Notes under the pieces: generated by a model
Told to the model about the DNA's origin: nothing
What the model saw: the letters and a program-made list of their open reading frames with translations, nothing else
Databases searched by the model: none
From: Pictodentalium vernedei
Taxonomy: Eukaryota; Mollusca; Scaphopoda; Dentaliida; Dentaliidae
Direction: 5' to 3'
Assembly (NCBI GenBank): GCA_031216915.1
Contig: CM062294.1
Span: 32,937,128 to 33,001,127 of the forward strand
Length of the DNA stretch: 64,000 bases
Position numbers and translations under genes: made by a program
Shown here: in pieces, positions 21,700-34,467 of the stretch
How positions within the stretch are numbered: position 1 is the first letter of the stretch
Layout: each line of letters opens with the position of its first letter

Positions 21700-24600
21700 T
21701 AAGTACAGATAACAGAGTAAACACACTCATTCAACCAGTGGTAGGAGCACTCAATAGTAGAGATAATGGAATAAACACACTCATTCAACCAGTGGTAGGA
21801 GCAATCAATAGTAGAGATAATGGAATAAACACACTCATTCAACCACTGGTAGGAGCCTCAATAGAAGAGATAATGGAATAAACACATTCATTCAACCAGT
21901 GACAGGAGCCTCAATAGTAGAGATAATGGAATAAACACACTCATTCAACCAGTGGTAGGAGCAATCAATAGTAGAGATAATGGAATAAACACACTCATTC
22001 AACCAGTCGTAGGAGCACTCAGTAGTAGAGATAATGGAATAAACACACTCATTCAACCACTGGTAGGAGCCTCAATAGAAGAGATAATGGAATAAACACA
22101 TTCATTCAACCAGTGGTAGGAGCCTCAATAGTAGAGATAATGGAATAAACACACTCATTCAACCTGTGGTAGGAGCAATCAATAGTAGAGATAATGGAAT
22201 AAACACACTTATTCAACCAGTCGTAGGAGCACTCAGTAGTAGAGATAATGGAATAAACACACTCATTCAACCACTGGTAGGAGCCTCAATAGAAGAGATA
22301 ATGGAATAAACACATTCATTCAACCAGTGGTAGGAGCCTCAATAGTAGAGATAATGGAATAAACACACTCATTCAACCTGTGGTAGGAGCACTCAATAGT
22401 AGAGATAATGGAATAAACACACTCATTCAACCACTGGTAGGAGCCTCAATAGTAGAGATAACTGAATAAACACACTCATTCAACCACTGGTAGGAGCCTC
22501 AATAGTAGAGATAACTGAATAAACACACTCATTCAACCAGTGGTAGGAGCACTCAATAGTAGAGATAATGGAATAAACACACTCATTCAACCTGTGGTAG
22601 GAACACTCAATAGTAGAGATAACTGAATAAACACACTCATTCAACCAGTGGTAGGAGCACTCAATAGTAGAGATAATGGAATAAACACATTCATTCAACC
22701 ACTGGTAGGAGCCTCAATAGTAGAGATAATGGAATAAACACACTCATTCAACCAGTGGTAGGAGCACTCAATAGTAGAGATAACTGAATAAACACACTCA
22801 TTCAACCAGTGGTAGGAGCAATCAATAGTAGAGATAATAGAATAAACACACTCATTCAACCAGGGATAGGAGCACTCAATAGTAGAGATAAGGAATAAAC
22901 ACACTCATTCAACCAGTGGTAGGAGCACTCAATAGTAGAGATGAGGAATAAACACACTCATTCAACCAGTGGTAGGAGCACTCAATAGTAGAGATAATGG
23001 AATAAACACACTCATTCAACCTGTGGTAGGAACACTCAATAGTAGAGATAATGGAATAATCACATTCATTCAACCACTGGTAGGAGCCTCAATAGTAGAG
23101 ATAATGGAATAAACACACTCATTCAACCAGTGGTAGGAGCCTCGATAGTAGAGATAATGGAATAAACACATTCATTCAACCACTGGTAGGAGCCTCAATA
23201 GTAGAGATAATGGAATAAACACACTCATTCAACCAGTGGTAGGAGCACGCAATAGTAGAGATAATGGAATAAACACACTCATTCAACCAATGGTAGGAGC
23301 CTCAATAGTAGAGATAACTGAATAAACACACTCATTCAACCAGTGGTAGGAGCAATCAATAGTAGAGATAATGGAATAAACACACTCATTCAACCAGTGG
23401 TAGGAGCACTCAATAGTAGAGATAATGGAATAAACACACTCATCCAACCAGTGGTAGGAGCCTCAATAGTAGAGATAATGGAATAAACACAGTCATTCAA
23501 CCAGTGGTAGGAGCCTCAATAGTAGAGATAATGGAATAAACACACTCATTCAACCAGTGGTAGGAGCAATCAATAGTAGAGATAATGGAATAAACACACT
23601 CATTCAACCAGTGGAAGGAGCACTCAATAGTAGAGATAACTGAATAAACACACTCATTGAACCAGTGGTAGGAGCACTCAGTAGTAGAGATAATAGAATA
23701 AACACACTCATTCAACCAGTGGCAGGAGCAATCAATAGTAGAGATAATGGAATAAACACACTCATTCAACCAGTCGTAGGAGCACTCAGTAGTAGAGATA
23801 ATGGAATAAACACACTCATTCAACCAATGGCAGGAGCAATCAATAGTAGAGATAATGGAATAAACACATTCATTCAACCAGTCGTAGGAGCACTCAGTAG
23901 TAGAGATAATGGAATAAACACACTCATTCTCAACCAATGGCAGGAGCAATCAACAGTAGAGATAATGGAATAAACACACTCATTCAACCAGTCGTAGGAG
24001 CACTCAGTAGTAGAGATAATAGAATAAACACACTCATTCAACCAATGGCAGGAGCAATCAATAGTAGAGATAATGGAATAAACACACTCATTCAACCAGT
24101 CGTAGGGGCACTCAGTAGTAGAGATAATGGAATAAACACACTCATTCAACCTGTGGTAGAAACACTCAATAGAAGAGATAATGGAATAAACACACTCATT
24201 CAACCAGTGGTAGGAGCAATCATTAGTAGAGATAATGGAATAAACACACTCATTCAACCAGTGGTAGGAGCAATCAATAGTAGAGATAATGGAATAAACA
24301 CACTCATTCAACCAGTGGTAGGAGCAATCAATAGTAGAGATAATGGAATAAACACACTCATTCAACCAGTCGTAGGAGCACTCAGTAGTAGAGATAATAG
24401 AATAAACACACTCATTCAACCAATGGCAGGAGCAATCAATAGTAGAGATAATGGAATAAACACACTCATTCAACCAGTGGTAGGAGCACTCAATAGTAGA
24501 GATAATGAAATAAACACACTCATTCCTCATTCAACCAGTGGTAGGAGCACTCAATAGAAGAGATAATGGAATAAACACACTCATTCAACCAGTGGTAGGA

Positions 24601-27600
24601 GCAATCAATAGTAGAGATAATGGAATAAACACACTCATTCAACCAGTGGTAGGAGCACTCAATAGTAGAGATAATGAAATAAACACACTCATTCCTCATT
24701 CAACCAGTGGTAGGAGCACTCAATAGAAGAGATAATGGAATAAACACACTCATTCAACCAGTCGTAGGAGCAATCAATAGTAGAGATAATGGAATAAACA
24801 CACTTATTCAACCAGTGGTAGGAGCACTCAATAGTAGAGATAATGGAATAAACACACTCATTCAACCAGTGGTAGGAGCCTCAATAGAAGAGATAATGGA
24901 ATAAACACACTCATTCAACCAGTGGTAGGAGCACTCAATAGTAGAGATAATGGAATAAACTCACTCATTCAACCAGTGGTAGGAGCCTCAATAGTAGAGA
25001 TAACTGAATAAACACACTCATTCAACCAGTGGTAGGAGCACTCAATAGTAGAGATAATGGAATAAACACACTCATTCAACCAGTGGTAGGAGCAATCAAT
25101 AGTAGAGATAATGGAATAAACACACTCATTCAACCACTGGTAGGAGCCTCAATAGAAGAGATAATGGAATAAACAAACTCATCCAACCAGTGGTAGGAGC
25201 ACTCAATAGTAGAGATAAGGAATAAACACACTCATTCAACCAGTGGTAGGAGCAATCAATAGTAGAGATAATGGAATAAACACACTCATTCAACCAGTGG
25301 TAGGAGCAATCAATAGTAGAGATAATGGAATAAACACACTCATTCCTCATTCAACCAGTGGTAGGAGCACTCAATAGAAGAGATAATGGAATAAACACAC
25401 TCATTCAACCAGTCGTAGGAGCAATCAATAGTAGAGATAATGGAATAAACACACTTATTCAACCAGTGGTAGGAGCAATCAATAGTAGAGATAATGGAAT
25501 AAACACACTCATTCAACCACTGGTAGGAGCCTCAATAGAAGAGATAATGGAATAAACAAACTCATCCAACCAGTGGTAGGAGCACTCAATAGTAGAGACA
25601 AGGAATAAACACACTCATTCAACCAGTGGTAGGAGCAATCAATAGTAGAGATAATGGAATAAACACACTCATTCAACCAGTGGTAGGAGCAATCAATAGT
25701 AGAGATAATGGAATAAACACACTCATTCAACCAGTGGTAGGAGCACTCAATAGTAGAGATAATGAAATAAACACACTCATTCCTCATTCAACCAGTGGTA
25801 GGAGCACTCAATAGAAGAGATAATGGAATAAACACACTCATTCAACCAGTCGTAGGAGCAATCAATAGTAGAGATAATGGAATAAACACACTTATTCAAC
25901 CAGTGGTAGGAGCACTCAATAGTAGAGATAATGGAATAAACACACTCATTCAACCAGTGGTAGGAGCCTCAATAGAAGAGATAATGGAATAAACACACTC
26001 ATTCAACCAGTGGTAGGAGCACTCAATAGTAGAGATAATGGAATAAACTCACTCATTCAACCAGTGGTAGGAGCCTCAATAGTAGAGATAACTGAATAAA
26101 CACACTCATTCAACCAGTGGTAGGAGCACTCAATAGTAGAGATAATGGAATAAACACACTCATTCAACCAGTGGTAGGAGCAATCAATAGTAGAGATAAT
26201 GGAATAAACACACTCATTCAACCACTGGTAGGAGCCTCAATAGAAGAGATAATGGAATAAACAAACTCATCCAACCAGTGGTAGGAGCACTCAATAGTAG
26301 AGATAAGGAATAAACACACTCATTCAACCAGTGGTAGGAGCAATCAATAGTAGAGATAATGGAATAAACACACTCATTCAACCAGTGGTAGGAGCAATCA
26401 ATAGTAGAGATAATGGAATAAACACACTCATTCCTCATTCAACCAGTGGTAGGAGCACTCAATAGAAGAGATAATGGAATAAACACACTCATTCAACCAG
26501 TCGTAGGAGCAATCAATAGTAGAGATAATGGAATAAACACACTTATTCAACCAGTGGTAGGAGCAATCAATAGTAGAGATAATGGAATAAACACACTCAT
26601 TCAACCACTGGTAGGAGCCTCAATAGAAGAGATAATGGAATAAACAAACTCATCCAACCAGTGGTAGGAGCACTCAATAGTAGAGATAAGGAATAAACAC
26701 ACTCATTCAACCAGTGGTAGGAGCAATCAATAGTAGAGATAATGGAATAAACACACTCATTCAACCAGTGGTAGGAGCAATCAATAGTAGAGATAATGGA
26801 ATAAACACACTCATTCAACCAGTGGTAGGAGCACTCAATAGTAGAGATAATGAAATAAACACACTCATTCCTCATTCAACCAGTGGTAGGAGCACTCAAT
26901 AGAAGAGATAATGGAATAAACACACTCATTCAACCAGTCGTAGGAGCAATCAATAGTAGAGATAATGGAATAAACACACTTATTCAACCAGTGGTAGGAG
27001 CACTCAATAGTAGAGATAATGGAATAAACACACTCATTCAACCAGTGGCAGGAGCCTCAATAGAAGAGATAATGGAATAAACACACTCATTCAACCAGTG
27101 GTAGGAGCACTCAATAGTAGAGATAATGGAATAAACTCACTCATTCAACCAGTGGTAGGAGCCTCAATAGTAGAGATAACTGAATAAACACACTCATTCA
27201 ACCAGTGGTAGGAGCACTCAATAGTAGAGATAATGGAATAAACACACTCATTCAACCAGTGGTAGGAGCAATCAATAGTAGAGATAATGGAATAAACACA
27301 CTCATTCAACCACTGGTAGGAGCCTCAATAGAAGAGATAATGGAATAAACAAACTCATCCAACCAGTGGTAGGAGCACTCAATAGTAGAGATAAGGAATA
27401 AACACACTCATTCAACCAGTGGTAGGAGCAATCAATAGTAGAGATAATGGAATAAACACACTCATTCAACCAGTGGTAGGAGCAATCAATAGTAGAGATA
27501 ATGGAATAAACACACTCATTCAACCAGTGGTAGGAGTAATCAATAGTGGAGATAATAGAATAAACACACTCATTCAACCAATGGCAGGAGCAATCAATAG

Positions 27601-27605
27601 CAGAG
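21700..27605. repeat. 54-bp satellite array, about 109 copies
   Basis: The unit is CAACCAGTGGTAGGAGCAAT + CAATAGTAGAGATAATGGAA + TAAACACACTCATT, with 53-bp units containing GAGCCTCAATAG and 52-bp units containing GATAAGGAATAA. Because 54 is a multiple of three, both strands stay open for long stretches (up to 218 codons on the minus strand), but the 53-bp units break every frame. I find no coding evidence. The left half is heterogeneous; the right half is organised in long blocks. Confidence 0.92.
24522..27605. repeat. 1,088-bp higher-order blocks in the satellite
   Basis: An unusual insertion ATTCCTCATTCAACC occurs at 24522, 24691, 25342, 25779, 26430 and 26867. Spacing after 24691 is 651, 437, 651, 437 bp, so the period is 1,088 bp. 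Other variants (AACAAACTCATCC, AACTCACTCATT) repeat with the same period, for example 25126, 26214 and 27302. About 2.7 blocks are nearly identical, implying recent amplification by unequal exchange. Confidence 0.88.
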
Positions 27606-27793
27606 GTAGTTGAACAGCTTAACACTTGCATGCTGCTGGTGGATATTCCTTCCTGCCAGAACAAGAAATGTCTTGCTACCAAATAAGTGAAATTTGAGCA
27701 TATTTAAACCAAATTTCCCCTGCAAATTGTATCGACTTTTTGAGCAGAGATTTCTTGAGTAAAATTTTGATAAATTGTTCATAAGGACTTTTT
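27606..27793. other. unassigned spacer
   Basis: Unique sequence between the satellite and a family B element; nothing recognised. Confidence 0.5.
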
Positions 27794-29981
27794 AGCTCAC
27801 CTGACTGAAAGTCAGGGTGAGCTTTTCTGATCACTTTTCGTCCGTTGTCCGTCGTGAAGGTGGTGTTTGCACCTTTTTCTCCCAAACCACTGGCCGCATA
27901 TTAATGAAATTTCATGTGAGTAGGGGTTATATAAGGGCATTTTGATTTTTTGTCAAATTAGGTTTCGGCTCATATTGAGCAGAGGGAATGCTCCAATTCT
28001 TAAAAAATCTTCTTCTCAAGAACCAACAATAGCAGAGACTTGATATTTGGTAGGCAGCTTCCTTTTGAGGTGTAGACTCAAGTTTGTTCAAGAGAAGTTC
28101 GAGGGGCTATATTTGACGATGTTAAAGGAGGGGCAAAAATTTTGGCCCCCACCCCAAATTTCTATTTTCCAGACAGGGAGGCCGATTTGAACCAAATTTT
28201 ATGTGAGTGCTTATTGGGTCATAAGTACCTAATTTATGCAGAATTTTTTTTCCCCATAGCCCCATGGGAACCACAGGAGCTAAAAATAGAAAAAAATTAA
28301 AACACCTATATCTCCAAAACTGCACGGCAGTGAGAATGTTTATTTGGTGTGAAGCTTCCTTGGGACCAACAGAAAGGATAGGTAAAAAAAAATTGCCATC
28401 GGTTTTATCATAGGGTACAGTTTCGGGACTTTGAAAAAGTGCTGCATCAGCACTTTTTAACACTGTAGGCAATGGGAAAAACATTAAAAAATCTTCTTCT
28501 CCAGATCCAGCAGGCAGAATCTTTTGATATTTGGTATGCAACATTGTCTGATTCAAGTTTGTTCAAATTGGCCCCCTGGTTTCATATTTGGGCTCAGTAT
28601 AGGAGCCCGATTTCAAACTTAGTGCATTTCAGGCAAATTTCTTAAAAAATCTTCTTCTCGAGATCCAGCAGGCAGAATCTTTTGATATTTGGTATGCAAC
28701 ATTGTGGGGTGGATCTGATTCAAGTTTGTTCAAATGGGTCCCCTGGATTCATATTTGGGCTCACTATAGAAGCCCAAATTCGAACTTAGTGCATTTGAGG
28801 CAAATTTCTTAAAAAATCTTCTTCTCCAGATCCAGCAGGAAGAATCTTTTGATATTTGGTATGCAACATTGTGGGATGGATCTGATTCAAGTTTGTTCAA
28901 ATCGGCCCCCTGGGTTCATATTTGGACTCAGTATAGGAGCCAAAATTTGAACTTAGTGCATTTCAGTCAAATTTCTTTGAAAATCTCAAGATCCAGCAGG
29001 CAGAATCTTTTGATATTGGGTATGCACCATGCTAGGGGGGTGGTCAAGCCAAGTCCCTGGGTTCATATTTGGGCTCACTGTGGGAGCCCGAATTATAACT
29101 TAGTTCAAATTGAGGAATTTTCTTTAAAAATCTTCTTCAGATCCAGCAGTCGGAATGTTTCGATATTTGGTATGCAGCATCCTTGGGGTGGGGGGTGGGG
29201 GGGGGGTGGGGGGGAAGGGAGGGGAGATTCAAGGTTGTGCAAGACATGTCCCTAGGTCCATATTTGAGCTCACTTGGGGATCCCGAATGATAACTTAGTT
29301 CAGTATGAGGAATTTTTCTTTAACAATCTTCTTCTTCAGATTCAGCAGTCGGAATGTTTTGATATTTGGCATGCAGCAACCTTAGGGGGCTGAGATTCAA
29401 ATTTGTTCAAGCCAAGTCCTTTGGTTCACATTTGGGCTCACTATGGGTGCCCGAATGACAGCTTAGTTCAAAATGAGGAATTTTCTTTAAAAATCTTCTT
29501 CAGATCCAGCAGATGAATGCTTTTGATATTTTTTATGCAGCATCCTTGGGGGGTGAGTTTCAAGTTTGTTCAAACCATGTCCCTAGGTCCATTTTTGGGC
29601 TCACTGTGGGAGCTTGAATTGTAACTTAGTTTGAAATGAGGAATTTTCTTAACAAATCTTCCCTCTTCAGATCCAGTAGTCAGAATGTTTTGATATGTGG
29701 TGTGTAGCATCCTTGGGGGGGGGGGGGGGGGGGGGGGGAGATTAAAGTTTGTTAAAGCCAAGTCCCTGGGTCCCTATTTGGGCTCCCTGTGGGAGCCCGA
29801 ATTATAACTTAGTTCAATATGAGGAATATTCTTTAAAAATCTTTTTTTTTTTAGAATCTTTGGATATTTGGTATAAGCTTTTCTTAGGAGGAGCAGATGC
29901 AACTTGTTGAAATCAATTCTCTGGGTTGATATTTAGGCTACCATGTCAGGTGTGCGACCTCAAGCCCCCTGGGGCCTCTTG
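27794..29981 (+). mobile_element. Helentron-like element, family B, copy 2
   Basis: The 5' hairpin is AGCTCACCTGAC, loop TGAAA, GTCAGGGTGAGCT; the 3' end has GTCAGGTGTGCG, then a slightly degraded AGCCCCCTGGGGCCT and CTTG. The core is 167-bp-type units, fewer and more diverged than copy 1. Long G tracts (about 29177-29220 and 29713-29739) interrupt it. The hairpin arms differ from copy 1 yet still pair. Confidence 0.75.
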
Positions 29982-30326
29982 TTTTATTTTATTTTTTATT
30001 TCTGTAATTATTTATTTATATAATTATTTATTTTCCATCAAAAGTTCATGTTCTTGGTTTATGTTTTAGGCCTCATAATCTATGAAATAGCATGGGTGTT
30101 GGTGTATTTTGTCCCTTGAGAGTAAGAAGACTTTGAAAGCATTGAAAAGCCTTCTTGCACTGAAGAGACAAATGTTAAGTTTTTTAAACTTGGGTAAAAT
30201 ATCGTACATAAACCATTTAATTTTTTTTTTTTTTTAAGTTTACATTGGTTATAAAAAGAGAGCATGTGGCAGCCAAAAGGACCATGTGGGAGGACCTGAG
30301 AAACAGATTTTTAATTTGTTTAGACC
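29982..30326 (+). mobile_element. Harbinger-type MITE, 5' truncated
   Basis: Matches the element at 59135-59536 from TTTTATTTTATTTTTTATTT to the 3' terminus (CTGAGAAACAGATTTTTAAT...TTTAGACC followed by TTA). The central stem around AGAAG-CTTTG-AAGCATTGAAAAGCC is present but eroded. Confidence 0.7.
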
Positions 30327-30696
30327 TTAAATAAATAAATGTAATGCCAACAAGCCTTAATTGATGCTGACAGTGTAGTTGACTAATTCCTTTAGGGGTT
30401 AAATATTTGTTTTATTTGATATTAGTATGGATGCATTATTTACAAGCAAAATCTATAGGATTATGAAACACATTTCCTTCATTTTTAATGCATTTGATAC
30501 ATTTTTCAGATGACTGAACAGCTATTACTGCAGGTTGATATGTAGCAAACAGAAGGTTTGCTTTGAGAGAAGATAAAAAACAATAATCATTTCCTTCAGT
30601 AGTGTAAATGGATAGAAATGACCCAGTTATAATATACAGAGCAAGTAATATCAACATGAATTTATAAAGTGGTGATCCCCCACAAGAACATTCAAG
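30327..30696. other. unassigned AT-rich sequence
   Basis: No repeat or gene recognised apart from a short AAAT tract at the start. Confidence 0.45.
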
Positions 30697-30765
30697 TTAA
30701 CCCCTTCTCTGCTGATGTCAAAACTATGTTAGTTATCTGGAACTCTTGTTGCTTTCAATATAATT

Positions 30766-30960
30766 TGTGGAAGCAGGGTAAGCATTGGTTGATGACAAGT
30801 GCACCATCGACGAGCAGTAAGTCTTAGTACACAACGCCACCGTGCCTCCACAATGCAATCGGGATTAAGTGCCTTGCCCAAGGACACAACGCAGTTACTC
30901 CTGGCGGGGATCAAACCATGGACCTTTTGTTTTGAAGTCCAGTGCTGTAACCATTGAGCT
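30766..30960 (-). mobile_element. tRNA-headed SINE, 3' truncated
   Basis: On the minus strand: AGCTCAATGGTTACAGC, B box GGTTTGATCCC, TTGTGTCCTTGGGCAAGGC, then ACTAAGACTTACTGCTCGTC and CACTTGTCATCAACCAA. The tail is absent. Confidence 0.75.
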
Positions 30961-31069
30961 TCTTTGAAAAGATGTATCGATGACTGCCAATTGACTCTCT
31001 GCATGATGATGTTGAAATAACAAAATTTTCAAGCTGCAAATTTCTCCCATAATGCAACAAACCATTTAA

Positions 31070-31313
31070 CCCTTTACCCAACATAATGGCCAAAACAGGC
31101 CAACGCTATTCACAAAAATCACTGTTCAATTTTCATTATTTTTTTCATTTTTTTTCTCAAAAATATAGCTTTTGAATCCTCATTGGAATGAGCTCATTGA
31201 GCTCATTCCAATGAGGGGTCAAAAGCTATGCTTTTGGCACTAAAAATGAAAAAAAAAATTTATTCAGGAATTTTATTTGCAATTGTCAACTGCCTTTTAT
31301 GTTAGGTAAAGGG
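31070..31313 (+). mobile_element. piggyBac-type MITE (subfamily 1), complete
   Basis: TTAA at 31066-31069 and 31314-31317 flank CCCTTTACCCAACATAATGG...GTTAGGTAAAGGG. The central palindrome is built on CATTGGAATGAGCTCATTGA. It lies inside a subfamily 3 MITE. Confidence 0.88.
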
Positions 31314-31644
31314 TTAACCATTTTACTCTTATCTGTTCAAGATTAAATTGGCTAAATTCCCTGTTGCATTATGGGAGAAATTTACTACTTGAAATTTTGT
31401 TATTTATCAGTGTTTAGAGAATTAAGTTATTTATTATATTTATTGGTGCTTAATGGCACATCAGCAGCTAAGGCTATATCATAGTGTGAAAACAGTAAAA
31501 AATTATGTACATCACTGTCAATGTCGAAGGAAAGCGATGAATGTAACAGATTTTAGCATTAATATTGACAGATGCTTGGGTGTTGATGTTTCAAATTTTT
31601 AATATTAACTAAATCTTATGAAAGTATGATGCCCGTCAAATGTT

Positions 31645-31760
31645 GAAGACAAGTGAACCATCGACATGCAGTACACCTTAGTACCTCTGTTCCTCCACCA
31701 TGCAATCGGGATTGACTGCCTTGCTCAATGCTGTTACCCTTGGCGACAATAAAACCATTT
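31645..31760 (-). mobile_element. SINE fragment
   Basis: Shares CACCATGCAATCGGGATT and CATCGACATGCAGTAC with the fragment at 30766-30960. Neither head nor tail is complete. Confidence 0.6.
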
Positions 31761-31923
31761 GGTGTTTTTCACATTAACTTAACCTTATGAAAGTATGATG
31801 CCTGTCAAATTTTGCCAGGTGGGTGTGAGCAGGTGGGGGATTGTGGAATGTTTTTTTTAGCTTTTGCCCACACTACTTTTATCAACAACTTTGAATACCT
31901 GTAACGACATTTTGTGATATAGT

Positions 31924-32159
31924 CAGGCCAGAAAATAAGCAGACTGTCATCTGCAAAATGAGGTCCCCAGAGGGTGAATTTAGTGATGCTACCCTGCACA
32001 GCAGGGTAGCATCACTAAATTTACCCTCCGTGAGCCTCAATCTGAATCAAGATCCCAAAACTAAACAAAAAGAGGGACCCAGAGGATGGGACAGCATCAT
32101 GAAATTCACCCTCTTGAGACCTCATTCTGCAAATGTCAGACTGCTTATTTTCAGGCCTG
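31924..32159. mobile_element. hAT-type MITE with nested inverted repeats
   Basis: Left CAGGCCAGAAAATAAGCAG and right (reverse complement) CAGGCCTGAAAATAAGCAG are flanked by the 8-bp duplication GATATAGT (31916-31923 and 32160-32167). The inverted repeats run about 45 bp inward, and a second palindrome of about 25-bp arms (GTGATGCTACCCTGCACAGC centre) lies at about 31974-32027. CAG ends with an 8-bp duplication indicate hAT. Confidence 0.82.
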
Positions 32160-32167
32160 GATATAGT

Positions 32168-32484
32168 AACAATAAACACTCATGGCAAAGCATTTTGACA
32201 TTATACAGAGGTGGGAGAACTTTATGGCATTAAATATTGAGGAGGGAAGGGGGGACAATTGATGTCTGAATCATCAAGATACCACTATTTGTTAAGTTTA
32301 GTGTTCACACCTTTTGGTGAACCGGTCTCCAAGGCATTTCATCCATCTGTATTTTTTTTTAACAGGTAACCCCATCTCCCAATACTTACACCACCAGATT
32401 GTCAAATCCAGAATTGAGTGGTAGGGTCGGGTCTCTGGAAATGTACCTAAACTGGCTTTTCTAACATATCTGTTCTATGAAATC
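32168..32484. other. unassigned sequence
   Basis: No feature recognised. Confidence 0.45.
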
Positions 32485-32573
32485 CCCATGTACTCAAGGG
32501 ACAAATTTATCAATTTTCTTGAGTAAAATATCAGATGAAAACCATTTCATTATTAATTTTTTTAGCTCAACTT

Positions 32574-34278
32574 GACAAAGTCAAGCTGAGCTATTGCCAT
32601 CACTTCTCGTCTGTCGGCGTACGTACGTACGTACGTATGTACGTACGTACGTACGTTAGTACGTTAGTACGTACGTCCACAATTTCCTTTGGCACACCTC
32701 ACAGGTCACATTTATGATCAGATTACTTTGAAACTTGGTATGCTTGTTTGGGGTGACCTCTAGATGGGAGCTATCGATTTTCCTCAATTTCCGTCAAAAA
32801 ATGTTGCCGCGGCCAACGTTCTTAGAACTTAGTTTAGTCAAACCACAATATTTCCCTTTGGCACACCCCACAGGGCAGATTTATGATTTGATTGCTTTGA
32901 AACCTGGTGTGCTTATTTAGGGTGACCTCTAGATGGGAGCTATCGATTTTCTTCAATTTCCGGCAAAAAATGTTGCCACGGCCAACGTTCGTAGAACTTA
33001 GTTTAGTCAGACCTCAATATTTCCCTTTGGCACACCCTACAGGGCACATTTATGATCAGATTGCTTTGAAACCTTGTATGCTTGTTTGGGTAGACCTCTA
33101 GATGGGAGCTATCGATTTTCTTCAATTTCTGTCAAAAAATGTTGCCGCGGCCAACGTTCTTAGAACTTAGTTTAGTCAGAAGACTCAATATTTCCCTTTG
33201 GCACACCCTACAGGGTACATTTATGATCGGATTGCTTTGAAACCTGGCATGCTTGTTTGGGGTGACCTCTAGATGGGAGCTATCGATTTTCTTCAATTTC
33301 CGTCAAAAAATGTTGCCGCGGCCAACGTTCTTAGAACTTAGTTTAGTCAAACCACAATATTTCCCTTTGGCACACCCTACAGGTCACATTTATGATTTGA
33401 TTGCTTTGAAATGTGATATGCTTATTTAGGGTGACCTCTAGATGGGAGTTATCGATTTCCTTCAATTTCCGGCAATAAATGTTGCCACGGCCAACGTTCG
33501 TAGAACTTAGTTTAGTCAGACCTCAATATTTCCCTTTGGCACACCCTACAGGGCCCATTTATGATCAGATTGCTTTGAAACCTGGTATGCTTGTTTGGGG
33601 ATATCTCTAGATGGGAGCTATCGATTTTCTTCAATTTCCGTCAAAAAATGTTGCCGCGGCCAACATTCTTAGAACTTAGTTTAGTCAGAAGACTCAATAT
33701 TTCCCATTGGCACACCCTACAGGGTACATTTATGATCGGATTGCTTTGAAACCTGGCATGCTTGTTTGGGGTGACCTCCAGATGGGAGCTATCGATTTTC
33801 TTCAATTTCTGTCAAAAAATGTTGCCGCGGCCAACGTTTTTAGAACTCAGTTTAGTCAGACCACAATATTTCCCTTTGGCACACCCTACAGGGCCCATTT
33901 ATGATTTGATTGCTTTGAAACCTGGTATGCTTGTTTGAGGAGACCTCTAGATGACAGCTATCGATTTTCTTCAATTTCCGTCAAAAAATGTTGCCACGGC
34001 CAACGTTCTTAGAATTTAGTCGAGTCAGACCACAATATTTCCCTTTTGTACACCCTACAGGGCACATTTATGATCGGATTGCTTTGAAACCTGGCATGCA
34101 TGTTTGGGAAGGCCTCTAGATGGGAGCTATCGATTTTCTTCGGTTTCTGTCAAAAAATGTTGCCACTGGCAAAAAAAAATGACACTGGTACCAATGATCT
34201 TCAATTTTGCCATTTCATTTATAACTTACCAAGTTCAAGTTTGTCAATTTGAGCTACAGTGTCATTGATACTTTCATT
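32574..34278 (+). mobile_element. Helentron-like element, family C, copy 1
   Basis: 5' hairpin AGCTCAACTTGAC, loop AAA, GTCAAGCTGAGCT; then a (GTAC)n microsatellite (32617-32675), a core of 169-bp units (anchor ATTTATGATC at 32710, 32879 and on), and 3' AATTTGAGCT plus GTGTCATTGATAC and TTTCATT. Removing it restores ATTTTTTT|TAAGTTTG of the Harbinger-type MITE, with no target duplication. Copy 2 is at 45247-46782. Confidence 0.75.
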
Positions 34279-34301
34279 TAAGTTTGCATTGGTTATATAC
34301 A

Positions 34302-34465
34302 GATTATCATGATAATGTGCATGTCCTGTGATTTGTATCAGATTCGAGGTGGTGTCCAGGATGGGATCTCAACGAGCCGGCATTGCCGGCGAGTTGTGAT
34401 CCCATTCTTGGACACCACCGAGAATCTGATGCAAATCACAGGACATGCACATTATCATGATAATT
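34302..34465. repeat. 164-bp palindrome
   Basis: Arms of about 75 bp with few mismatches: GATTATCATGATAATGTGCA at the left pairs with its complement at the right, and CAGATTCGAGGTGGTGTCCA with TGGACACCACCGAGAATCTG. The centre GCCGGCATTGCCGGC is itself palindromic. Probably the body of a foldback or MITE element. Confidence 0.88.
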
Positions 34466-34467
34466 CA

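Larger units (their letters stand above)
30701..31428 (+). mobile_element. piggyBac-type MITE (subfamily 3) remnants, interrupted
   Basis: Starts after TTAA (30697-30700) with CCCCTTCTCTGCTGATGTCA. After an interrupting SINE fragment it resumes with GATGATGTTGAAATA and CTCCCATAATGCAACAAACC. Following a nested subfamily 1 MITE it ends with TTGCATTATGGGAGAAATTT and GTTATTTATCAGTGTTTAGA. It may be two overlapping copies. Confidence 0.55.

Noticed and set aside
21700-27605. Long ORFs on both strands of the satellite (up to 218 codons)
   Set aside because: They follow from a 54-bp unit with no stop in one frame. 53- and 52-bp units break the frame repeatedly, both strands are equally open, and nothing else suggests coding.
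21700-27605. CRISPR-like array
   Set aside because: No distinct spacers: the whole unit is repeated, and the setting is eukaryotic with no cas genes.
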